Shown here: piece after piece, positions 7,157-12,558 of the stretch | Numbering within the stretch: the first letter of the stretch is position 1 | How the letters are laid out: every line of letters starts with the position of its first letter | Source: DATAEU01 sp046724395 | GTDB lineage: Bacteria > Actinomycetota > UBA4738 > HRBIN12 | Assembly: GCA_046724395.1 (NCBI GenBank) | Contig: JBKOWM010000092.1 | Location: forward strand, 1 to 12,558 | DNA length: 12,558 nucleotides | Direction of reading: 5' to 3' | Made by a program: the position numbers and the translations under genes | The notes under the pieces: generated by a model | The model's input: only the letters and a program-made list of their open reading frames with translations | Databases searched by the model: none | Told to the model about the DNA's origin: nothing

Positions 7157-7560
7157 CGTCGTTGCGATTGGCGACCCGTCCGGTCGGCCCCGCCGACGGC
7201 CTTCGGATTGCCGTCCGAACGGCCGGCCCATCGGTTCACGCTCGCGTAAGACTGAGAACGAGAGGTGAGGGCCTTCGCCCCAAGAGGCTCGTCCGCGGAC
7301 CTCAAGCGTCCGACGGGTTATCACGCGCCTTTGGGAAGAAGGTCGTCTCGATTTGAGCGCTCCTCAAAGACGGGCGGACCTCGGCAGGGCTCCCGAACTC
7401 CACCCGACCGCGGTATCGAAGCTGACTGCCAGGGTGCTGACATGGAGCGCTTGGACAAGACCGTGCTTGGGGCCAGAACCCGTGGGGCTCGAAGGCCGTC
7501 TATTACAAGGACGTCTGGCGCGACGCCAGAGGCCCAGAGGCATCGCGTCTGGAGAAACGA
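7157..7560. other. 404-base stretch without a firm gene; coding-like tail in phase with the NHL gene
   Basis: Between 7441 and 7560 the frame of the NHL gene is open upstream of its ATG and reads protein-like (AWGQNPWGSKAVYYKDVWRD) with GC-rich third positions, but it has no start. ATG 7442 in the neighbouring frame reads MERLDKTVLG. A one-base shift would join the two. The rest (7157-7440) shows no supportable gene or RNA. Confidence 0.4.
7514..7530. promoter_or_regulatory. Perfect 7-bp hairpin before the NHL gene
   Basis: TCTGGCG (7514-7520), loop CGA, CGCCAGA (7524-7530), ending 30 nt before ATG 7561 and 20 nt before its GGAGA ribosome site (7551-7555). It could affect translation or mark the end of an upstream transcript. 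No T-run follows. Confidence 0.4.
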
Positions 7561-9246
7561 ATGATCGCGCACGGCCACGCAGGCGACAAACGTCTGGTGC
7601 GAGAAGCGCAGGAGGCACTCGCGCGCGCCTCCGCACGAGCCGCGGCGATCGTCGCGGTGGCGGCCTTTGCCGTCATCCTGGCGCTGGAAGGGCAAGGAGT
7701 TGTACGAGCAAGCTCAGGCGTGAGGGCTCAATCGGTGGCGGCACTCGAGCCGGTGGCCATCATCGGCGCGAGCGGTGGCGGGGCTGGAAAGCTCGGCATC
7801 CCGCTCGGCGTCGCGACGGACGGCGCTGGAGGCCTCTATGCCACCGAGCACGTCAACCAGCGCGTGAGTCGCTTCACGACGGCGGGGCAGTTCGCCCAGG
7901 CGTGGGGCTTCGACGTCACAGCTGGCGGTGGGGAGGCGTTCGAAGTCTGCACGAAGGCGACTGGATGCAGGCCGGGCGAGCCCGGCGGGCGGGCCGGTCA
8001 GCTCGGCTTCCCCGGCGGGATCGCCGTCGACGACACCGGAAATGTATATGTCACGGACCCAGCCAACGACCGTGTCAGCCAGTTCACCAGCGAGGGCACC
8101 TTCGTGCTCGCCTTTGGCTATAACGTCGTCCCCGGCGGCGGCAAGGGCTTCGAGATCTGCACCCAGGCGACGGGTTGCAAGGCGGGCATCGCCGGAGCCC
8201 ACGCCGGGCAGCTTGATGGCCCCTCCTACGTGGCAAGCGATGGGGTCGGAGGCATCTTCGTCACCGACCAGGCCAATAGCCGCGTGAACCAGTTCACGGA
8301 CACGGGCGCCTTCGTCCGGGCCTGGGGCTTCGACGTCGTCCCCGGCGGCGGGAAAGCGTTTGAGATCTGTACCCAGGCAACGGGCTGCAAGCGCGGGGAG
8401 CCCGGCGGCCGTGCCGGTCAGCTGACCTTCCCCACCGGGATCGCCGCCGTTGGCGGCGGCCTCTACGTCGCCGACGGCAACAGTCGCATCAGCCAGTTCA
8501 CCACCGAGGGTTCGTTCGTGCGCGCCTTCGGCTACGACGTCGTTCCGGGAGGTGGTGAGGGATTCGAGATCTGCACCCAGGCCACCCACTGCAAGCGCGG
8601 TACCTCGGGCGGGGCGGCCGGACAGCTGAGCAGCTTCGTGTTGGGCGTGGGCGCCGATGCCGCCGGCAACGTCTACGTCGCCGAGTCAGGGAACTCTCGG
8701 CTGAGCCAGTTCACCACCGAGGGGTCCTTCGTGCGCGCCTTCGGTCGCGATGTGGTCCCCGGCGGTGCGGACCGATTTGAGGTCTGCACCCTGGCCACGG
8801 GCTGCAAGCGAGGGCGGCAGACTCGGGGCGACCGTGTGCTGCCGTTCCCCTCGGCCGTGGCTGCAGATCCCGGCGGCGCCGTGTACGTCGCCGATGCCGA
8901 CGCGAGCCGAATCCTGTGCTTGGGCGAGCCCGGTAGCACACCGTGCGTCCGCAACCTGTTCGGCTTCGGCGACCTGAAGCTGGACCGCAACCGCGGCACG
9001 GCCAGCCTCGGGGTGAACGTCCCCGGCCCCGGGTGGCTTCGGCTTCGGGGGAACGGCGTGAAGAGCGTTCGAAGGGATGCCGAGGCGGCGGGCATGATCA
9101 GCCTTCCGATCCGTCCGCGTTCCGGGACGCGGCGGGTGCTCAATCTAGAGGGCAAAGTCCGCCTCCGGGTCCGCGTCATGTACGTCCCCACGAACGGGGG
9201 ACCGCACACGAAGACGAAGCGCATAGAGTTACGTCAGCGTCGCTAG
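7561..9246 (+). CDS. Exported NHL-repeat beta-propeller protein with Cys-pair inserts
   Basis: 561 residues, extracytoplasmic. Residues ~25-50 are a hydrophobic export/anchor segment after an unusually long polar N-terminus (1-24). Blades of NHL type follow from ~76 to ~454, with motifs such as GNVYVTDPANDRVSQFT, GIFVTDQANSRVNQFT and GNVYVAESGNSRLSQFT. Each blade is followed by an insert (VVPGGGKAFEICTQATGCKR) with a Cys-x5-Cys pair: C130/136, C200/206, C270/276, C338/344 and C409/415, probably disulfides outside the cell. Two more Cys are at 453 and 462. Residues ~465-561 form a basic beta-rich tail domain (LNLEGKVRLRVRVMYVP, TKTKRIELRQRR) often attached to secreted thermoleophilian proteins. 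NHL propellers mostly bind ligands; no catalytic residues are apparent. GGAGA at 7551-7555 supports ATG 7561. The role may be surface recognition or adhesion (inference). Confidence 0.92.
   Translation: MIAHGHAGDKRLVREAQEALARASARAAAIVAVAAFAVILALEGQGVVRASSGVRAQSVAALEPVAIIGASGGGAGKLGIPLGVATDGAGGLYATEHVNQRVSRFTTAGQFAQAWGFDVTAGGGEAFEVCTKATGCRPGEPGGRAGQLGFPGGIAVDDTGNVYVTDPANDRVSQFTSEGTFVLAFGYNVVPGGGKGFEICTQATGCKAGIAGAHAGQLDGPSYVASDGVGGIFVTDQANSRVNQFTDTGAFVRAWGFDVVPGGGKAFEICTQATGCKRGEPGGRAGQLTFPTGIAAVGGGLYVADGNSRISQFTTEGSFVRAFGYDVVPGGGEGFEICTQATHCKRGTSGGAAGQLSSFVLGVGADAAGNVYVAESGNSRLSQFTTEGSFVRAFGRDVVPGGADRFEVCTLATGCKRGRQTRGDRVLPFPSAVAADPGGAVYVADADASRILCLGEPGSTPCVRNLFGFGDLKLDRNRGTASLGVNVPGPGWLRLRGNGVKSVRRDAEAAGMISLPIRPRSGTRRVLNLEGKVRLRVRVMYVPTNGGPHTKTKRIELRQRR
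7786..8922 (+). repeat. Tandem coding repeats of about 210 bp
   Basis: Six blade units within the NHL gene. The insert Cys codons recur at residues 130, 200 and 270 (exactly 210 nt apart), then 338 and 409. DNA stays similar between units (for example GAGATCTGCACCCAGGC at 8151-8167 and again near 8570), suggesting fairly recent duplication or conversion. Confidence 0.8.
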
Positions 9247-9488
9247 CCCGCCGGTCTGCGCGATGGACAGAGTTTCCACGACCTCCACCGCGTGTTTGCT
9301 CGCGGCCCGTGCCACATAGGCGACCCTGGCCGCCGCCGAGGGTTAGGCCATTCGTGTGTGGCTGACGTTCCGCCGGTGGCGCCCAGCCCGAATGTCTGGC
9401 TCGCCCGGTCGAGATTCGGGTTCAAGCAACCGCCTCGCAGATGAATGGTTCAAGCCCATGGGTCGACCCATGACTCCGTCATATGGGA
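9247..9488. other. Spacer after the NHL gene with a weak reverse-strand frame
   Basis: No terminator with a T-run is visible. On the reverse strand, 9229-9342 is an open frame with coding-like content (RVAYVARAASKHAVEVVETL, then SIAQTGGLATLT and stop), overlapping the last 18 nt of the NHL gene. It lacks a good start and any known family, so I treat it as a possible remnant only. Confidence 0.35.
9457..9472. promoter_or_regulatory. Perfect 16-bp palindrome
   Basis: CATGGGTCGACCCATG reads the same on both strands. About 0.2 such sites would be expected by chance in a window this long. It lies beside the end of the second comM remnant; it could be a dimeric-regulator site or a recombination scar. 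No gene start is close enough to assign a role. Confidence 0.4.
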
Positions 9489-9733
9489 GAGGTCGATGAC
9501 AACGCCGTGGTCACAGATGCGGGGGCCGGCAGGAAAGGTCCAGCCGGTTCGCGGGAGCATTGCGACCCCGGCACGGGTTGGCGCGGCCGCGACGAGGGTG
9601 AATCGAGCGGGGAACTCGACGGACCACCATCCGAGCGACGCGACGTTCCCGTCCTCGAGCGGCTGTCGCAGCAATTCGATGGCATCGCGGCGATCGGTGA
9701 GCTCGTCGAGGAACAGCACGCCGTGGTGCCCCG
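9489..9733 (-). pseudogene. Broken internal fragment of a ComM/YifB Mg-chelatase-like ATPase (copy 2)
   Basis: The reverse frame reads HHGVLFLDELTDRRDAIELL, then RQPLEDG, then after a diverged patch SVEFPARFTLVAA. It matches ComM/YifB around Walker B and the following strand (family form VEFPARFTLVAAxNPCPCG). Walker B is intact (LFLDE), but one residue is missing in the LDELxxFRRD loop, and the NPCPCG Cys motif is replaced by APTRAG. Farther on, PAGPRICDHGVVIDL may echo the family's SGPLLDRIDLH. Upstream, SHHENAAPSSG in another frame may be the APHHTAS segment. Walker A and both termini are missing, so this is not a working helicase. Same orientation as copy 1 near 5.2 kb. Confidence 0.66.
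9607..9728 (+). repeat. Direct repeat copy 2 (comM-derived, about 122 bp)
   Basis: Aligns with 5156-5279 from GCGGGGAACTCGACGG to CACGCCGTGGTG, in the same orientation about 4.45 kb away. It is three bases shorter in the loop after Walker B. The two copies bracket the block from the comM copy 1 remnant through the NHL gene. Confidence 0.75.
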
Positions 9734-10193
9734 GTGTTCGCACATGTCCCTGGGTGCGAACGTCCACGCTGGCCTGATGAAGGAGCGGCGTTTTCATGGT
9801 GCGATCGAACGCTCGACGTCCCAGGCATGGTGATAGGCGTCGTGCGCGTTGTTGAGCGCGACATCCTGGACCGTCTGGCGACCTCGCTCTGGATGCTGGA
9901 GGACGCGGCGCCAAGTGCTCATCCGCCTGGGAACGCGCCGTGGTGCCCGAACGTTTTAGGTATGTCGCCCGGCGCTCGGGCCTCCCAGGGGCCTATGAGC
10001 AATCATTGTCCGAGTCAGTTCGTTCGACGGCCTCAGCCATTCTCGACCATGCTTGCGCGGTCGATCCGCGCTTCCCGGTCGAGTCCGGCAACTCACGTTG
10101 AGCAGTTCGGCTCGGCCGGATAGCGGTTCAAGGGTGCGTTGAAGATCTCTGCCTCGGTCCTGGCCTTGGCCGCGGTCGCTTCCGAAGAACTCC
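9734..10193. other. Stretch of about 460 bases without a supportable gene
   Basis: A 129-codon forward frame (9734-10123) and a 42-codon reverse frame (9794-9922, MSTWRRVLQ...) are open, but neither has a ribosome site or known motifs. A forward frame from TTG 10139 runs into the polymerase gene, but its 24 extra residues do not match the family. No actinobacterial SOS box (GAAC-N4-GTTC) was found before the polymerase gene. Confidence 0.4.
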
Positions 10194-10207
10194 TGCAGCA
10201 TGCTGCA
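10194..10207. promoter_or_regulatory. Perfect 14-bp palindrome at the polymerase start
   Basis: TGCAGCATGCTGCA ends 3 nt before ATG 10211, where a ribosome site would sit; none is visible. A bound dimeric repressor, or the hairpin it can form in mRNA, could control the polymerase gene. Role is inference. Confidence 0.4.
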
Positions 10208-10210
10208 TGG

Positions 10211-11224
10211 ATGCGCTACGTCGTACTGCACGTAGATCTCGACGAGTTCATCGCCGCGGTCGAGATCCTGCGCCGTCCCGAGCTCGGCGGGCGTCCGGTC
10301 GTCGTCGGCGGCGATGGCGATCCGACGAAGCGAGGCGTCGTCTCGACGGCCAACTACGAGGCGCGCCGGTTCGGCATCCGCTCGGCGATGCCGCTCCGAA
10401 CCGCCCATAGGCTGTGCCCGGACGCGGTTTTCCTCCCGGTCGAAGCCGAGACGTACGAGGCGGCCTCGCGCACGGCGATGGCGACGCTTCGGACGTTCGA
10501 TGTGGTCGTCGAGATAGCCGGGTGGGACGAGGCCTTTCTGGAGGCCCGAGTCGACGAGCCGACGGTGCTCGCGCGAGAGATCCAAGCGGCCGTCCTAGCC
10601 AACACTGGTCTTTGGTGTTCGATCGGAGTGAGCGACAACAAGCTCCGCGCCAAGCTCGCCTCGGGACTGGCCAAGCCCAGAGGGGTGTTCGAGCTTACGC
10701 GGGCGAACTGGGACGAGGTCATGGGTGGCCAACCGACGAGCGAGCTCTGGGGCGTGGGCCCAAAGACCGCGCGGCGGCTCGAAGCGCTCGGCGTCCGGAC
10801 GGTCGAGCAGCTCGGCGCGGCCGACGAGCGCGAGCTGGCGCGCGCCTTCGGCCCCCGGAGCGGACCCTGGCTTCGTCGCCTGGCCTTGGGACAGGACCCG
10901 TCGCGGGTACGTTCCGAGCCGTACGTCCCGAAGGCCCGCGGACGGGAGCGGACGTTCCAGCACGACCTGGCGGGGTCCGAGCGGATCCGGGCGGAAACGG
11001 CACGGCTCGCGCGCGAGCTCGACGCGGATCTCGTCGCCGAAGGCCGGCGGGTCGCCCGGGTAGTCGTGAAGGTGCGGTTCGCGCCGTTCTTCACGACTAC
11101 CCGGGGGGTGGCGTTCGAGAGCTCGCTCGAGGCGAGCGCGCTCGCCGCGCTTGAGCGGATACGACTCGACCGGCGCGTGCGCCTCCTTGGCGTCCGCGTG
11201 GAGTTCGCCAGCCGGGACGGCTGA
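10211..11224 (+). CDS. dinB2: Y-family DNA polymerase IV, DinB2 type
   Basis: Error-prone translesion polymerase, 337 residues. LHVDLDEF with catalytic D9 is followed by I14 where most DinB proteins carry a Phe/Tyr steric gate. STANYEARRFGIRSAMP at 45-61 is the finger/palm signature; GWDEAFL at 104-110 holds the catalytic D106-E107. CSIGVSDNKLRAKLASGLAK at 136-155 and LWGVGPKTARRLEALG at 179-194 (helix-hairpin-helix thumb) follow, then the little-finger domain (~235-330). The GWDEA block, the SDNK motif and a small aliphatic gate residue match Mycobacterium smegmatis DinB2, which has Leu14 and readily inserts ribonucleotides. No C-terminal QLxLF-type clamp motif is seen. ATG 10211 is chosen because the family starts a few residues before LHVDLD; the in-frame TTG 10139 would add unmatched sequence. 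No ribosome site is visible, so translation may be leaderless. Intact, on its own. Confidence 0.93.
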   Translation: MRYVVLHVDLDEFIAAVEILRRPELGGRPVVVGGDGDPTKRGVVSTANYEARRFGIRSAMPLRTAHRLCPDAVFLPVEAETYEAASRTAMATLRTFDVVVEIAGWDEAFLEARVDEPTVLAREIQAAVLANTGLWCSIGVSDNKLRAKLASGLAKPRGVFELTRANWDEVMGGQPTSELWGVGPKTARRLEALGVRTVEQLGAADERELARAFGPRSGPWLRRLALGQDPSRVRSEPYVPKARGRERTFQHDLAGSERIRAETARLARELDADLVAEGRRVARVVVKVRFAPFFTTTRGVAFESSLEASALAALERIRLDRRVRLLGVRVEFASRDG

Positions 11225-11469
11225 CCGCCTCCCTCGTTCCGGGGCGACCCGCCGCTGGGCGCGCACACGCCCCGTCATCCCCGTTGGTCGCGACACCATC
11301 CAAGCGAGCCGGGCCGCTGGGCAGACGCGCAGGGCGGGGCTAGGAACCGTCGCCCGCGTTCCTTCTGCCGCTGCATCCCCACGACGACCGCTCGAGCCGA
11401 TCAAAAAGGCCGTCGAACGTCGTCGTCGCTCCGCGGACGGTGGAAGACGACGGCGGCGTTGCGCCTGAG
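11225..11469. other. Spacer between convergent polymerase and microprotein genes
   Basis: About 245 bases. A loose inverted repeat CGGGGCG (11240-11246) / CGCCCCG (11268-11274) with a 21-nt loop just after the polymerase stop might act as a weak terminator. Nothing else supportable. Confidence 0.35.
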
Positions 11470-11651
11470 CTACGACCGCTCGCTAAGAGCGAGCGCCATC
11501 CAGGAGACGACAAAATCGCCCGCAATCCACACAATGACGAAGGCGGTATCGACGGGCTCTTGTTTGATCGCGCCCAAAACGACCCTCGCGGAGTTGAATC
11601 CAACCACGGCAAGGAAAGGACAAGAACGCCGAACCGCCTCAGCAGAGCCAT
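11470..11651 (-). pseudogene. Two-helix membrane microprotein gene with one frameshift
   Basis: From ATG 11651 (reverse) the frame reads MALLRRFGVLVLSL, a clear start of a hydrophobic helix, then turns into unlikely sequence. The neighbouring frame picks up at once with AVVGFNSARVVLGAIKQEPV, DTAFVIVWIAGDFVVSWMAL and ALSERS before TAG. Restoring one G in TTG(G)CC joins them into a 60-residue protein with two membrane helices, a short polar loop (KQEPVD) and a charged C-terminus. No named family is recognised. TAGACT (reverse, 11658-11663), 6 nt before the ATG, is a typical actinobacterial -10 hexamer placed for a leaderless transcript. The single-base break may be decay or an assembly error; if an error, this is a good small gene. 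Confidence 0.55.
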
Positions 11652-11657
11652 GACCGC

Positions 11658-11663
11658 AGTCTA
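11658..11663 (-). promoter_or_regulatory. Leaderless-type -10 box
   Basis: TAGACT on the reverse strand (TAnnnT consensus), 6 nt upstream of ATG 11651, so transcription would start at about the A of the ATG. No ribosome site precedes the ATG. CTGACC at 11684-11689 could be a -35, but the 20-nt spacing is long. Confidence 0.45.
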
Positions 11664-11989
11664 GTCCGGAGACGCGCCCGGGCGGTCAGAGCTCGGACAT
11701 CGCCCGACGGCCGCATTGCCTTGGCGACGCCAAATGCCCGCTGAGCGGTACAGTCCACGTGCGATCTTCGGTCACTCCGCGGTCGGGCGCTGTCACCGTC
11801 CGCGCAAGGCGGGCTCGGGTGGGCTGTTGAGCCGCCTCCGGGTTCCTGCGCACGATCGCGGCGATCTCGTCGCCGCCATCGCGCTGGGAGCCGGCCCGCC
11901 GCGCGTCGTCGTGGCCGTGACAGTCCGCGAACCTGCGACGGCCGTCGGGCGACGCCGGGCGCTCGTCCGTGGAGGCGCGGAGCGCGGCC
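11664..11989. other. Intergenic stretch with a small palindrome
   Basis: About 325 bases. TTGGCG-A-CGCCAA (11721-11733) is a perfect 6-bp inverted repeat with outer GCAT/ATGC flanks, a possible regulator site. A reverse frame near 11840-11880 reads GDEIAAIVRRNPEAAQQP without a start. No supportable gene. Confidence 0.35.
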
Positions 11990-12558
11990 CTAGTAGTGCT
12001 CCTCTTCCTGCGGGAGGCGGTACCAGCGCCTTCGGTCGCCTACGCGCGCGCGGAGCTTCCAGCGCAGGCTCTTCGGCGCGCCGTTCGCTGCTTCGAGGAT
12101 CGATCCCAGGGCGCGTGGAACGTCGTGCGCCGCGTTCGCGGGGACCAGGAAGCGCATGTCGCCACTGAGGAGGCCGCGGACCTTCTCGCAGTTCATCGTC
12201 ACGGTCCGCCACCACCCCCAGTCGTCCCCGACCACCTGGCGGATCCGGTCGAGGCCGATCGTTCCCACGCCGTCGCCGTCGGCGACAGGGTGCGCAGCGA
12301 GCAGGTACGCGACATCCTGCACGTCCTTCTCGTTGATCTCGATGATCTGCAGCTTCGTAAGCAGGACATCCGTCGGATCGAGCGTCAGCGGCACGCGGTC
12401 GATGCGTTCGGCGAACACCAGGTCGTGGCACATCTCGACGTGGTCGACGAGCACGTCGACCGACCGGCCCTCGGGTGAGGCGAAGTACAGCTGCTTGTGT
12501 CCGTACAGTGCGTTGAACCGCTTGTCGGGCTCGTATCCGAGGCCGACGAGCATGGACG
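11990..12558 (-). CDS. Nucleotidyltransferase-like protein (AbiEii-like fold suspected), 5' end outside window
   Basis: The gene enters from the right edge and ends at TAG 11990-11992. About 189 C-terminal residues are visible. The frame stays open past the first visible Met (12553), and the family usually has ~80-100 more residues before GYEPDKRFNALYG, so that Met is internal. Visible motifs: KQLYF, then RSVDVLVDHVEMCHDL, TDVLLTKLQIIEINEKDVQD, a DDWGWWRTVTMN block, and a basic end (PKSLRWKLRARVGDRRRWY). I recognise this as a widespread actinobacterial hypothetical family related to minimal nucleotidyltransferases. The catalytic G-S/GxAxxxH and first acidic residues would lie in the missing part, so activity cannot be judged. 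Members resemble AbiEii-type toxins in fold, but no antitoxin gene lies on this side. Confidence 0.78.
   Translation of the reverse strand, partial: SMLVGLGYEPDKRFNALYGHKQLYFASPEGRSVDVLVDHVEMCHDLVFAERIDRVPLTLDPTDVLLTKLQIIEINEKDVQDVAYLLAAHPVADGDGVGTIGLDRIRQVVGDDWGWWRTVTMNCEKVRGLLSGDMRFLVPANAAHDVPRALGSILEAANGAPKSLRWKLRARVGDRRRWYRLPQEEEHY

Noticed and set aside
7714..8589. 291-codon reverse frame opposite the NHL gene
   Set aside because: It mirrors the repeats of the NHL gene and has no independent motif or start site.
7786..8922. Regular repeats that might suggest a CRISPR array
   Set aside because: Units are ~210 bp, coding and in frame, with no short identical repeats separated by unique spacers.
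9440..9475. tRNA-like T-loop (GGTTCAAGCCC)
   Set aside because: The T-stem pairs over only four bases, and no acceptor, D or anticodon arm can be built around it.
5110..9733. Simple AbaR-like island insertion splitting one comM gene
   Set aside because: A split would leave different halves on each side; here the same Walker B segment is on both sides, so duplication must be involved.
9794..9922. 42-codon reverse frame (MSTWRRVLQ...) with a helical look
   Set aside because: No ribosome site, no homology recognised, and the opposite strand frame looks equally plausible.
10139..10210. TTG-started N-terminal extension of the polymerase
   Set aside because: The extra 24 residues do not match Y-family proteins, which start a few residues before LHVDLD.

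Overview
The window is GC-rich chromosomal DNA, most likely from an actinobacterium of the Thermoleophilia (Solirubrobacterales/Gaiellales) type or a close relative. This rests on protein style. The secreted NHL-propeller protein has Cys-pair inserts between blades and a basic C-terminal tail domain of a kind common in that class. The large ATPase carries a C-terminal module typical of actinobacterial signalling ATPases. The polymerase is of the mycobacterial DinB2 type. Taxonomy is inference; there is no rRNA or tRNA here.

Layout. (1) 1-3489, +: a large STAND-like/AAA_16 signalling ATPase whose reading frame is open to the left edge, so its true start is uncertain. (2) 3494-4057: an inverted repeat (operator or terminator), a small exported membrane-anchored protein with four degenerate 'RP-x-SDA-x-F' repeats, and a strong hairpin terminator. 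(3) 4062-5300, mostly -: a frameshifted C-terminal piece of an M19 membrane dipeptidase, a small Cys/His-rich putative zinc protein, and a broken piece of a ComM/YifB Mg-chelatase-like ATPase. (4) 5300-7560: a membrane protein with a Rieske-like fold that has lost most cluster ligands (-), a frameshifted small CxxC protein (+), and about 400 bases without a clear gene. (5) 7561-9246, +: an exported NHL beta-propeller with 70-residue repeats. (6) 9247-10210: a second ComM/YifB remnant, in the same orientation as the first, and a 16-bp perfect palindrome. (7) 10211-11224, +: an intact Y-family polymerase of the DinB2 type with Ile at the steric-gate position. (8) 11225-12558, -: a frameshifted two-helix membrane microprotein with a leaderless-type -10 box, and the 3' part of a nucleotidyltransferase-like protein running off the right edge.

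The genes do not form one pathway or a long operon: strands alternate and most genes have their own gaps. Four intact long genes sit among short genes broken by single-base frameshifts. Either the accessory stretches (about 4.06-7.2, 9.3-9.8 and 11.5-11.7 kb) are decaying, or the assembly carries scattered indel errors. The direct repeat of the comM remnants, about 4.45 kb apart, brackets the zinc-protein/Rieske-like/NHL block. The points most worth following are the DinB2-like steric gate, the paired comM remnants, the cluster-less Rieske-like protein and the SDA-repeat surface protein.
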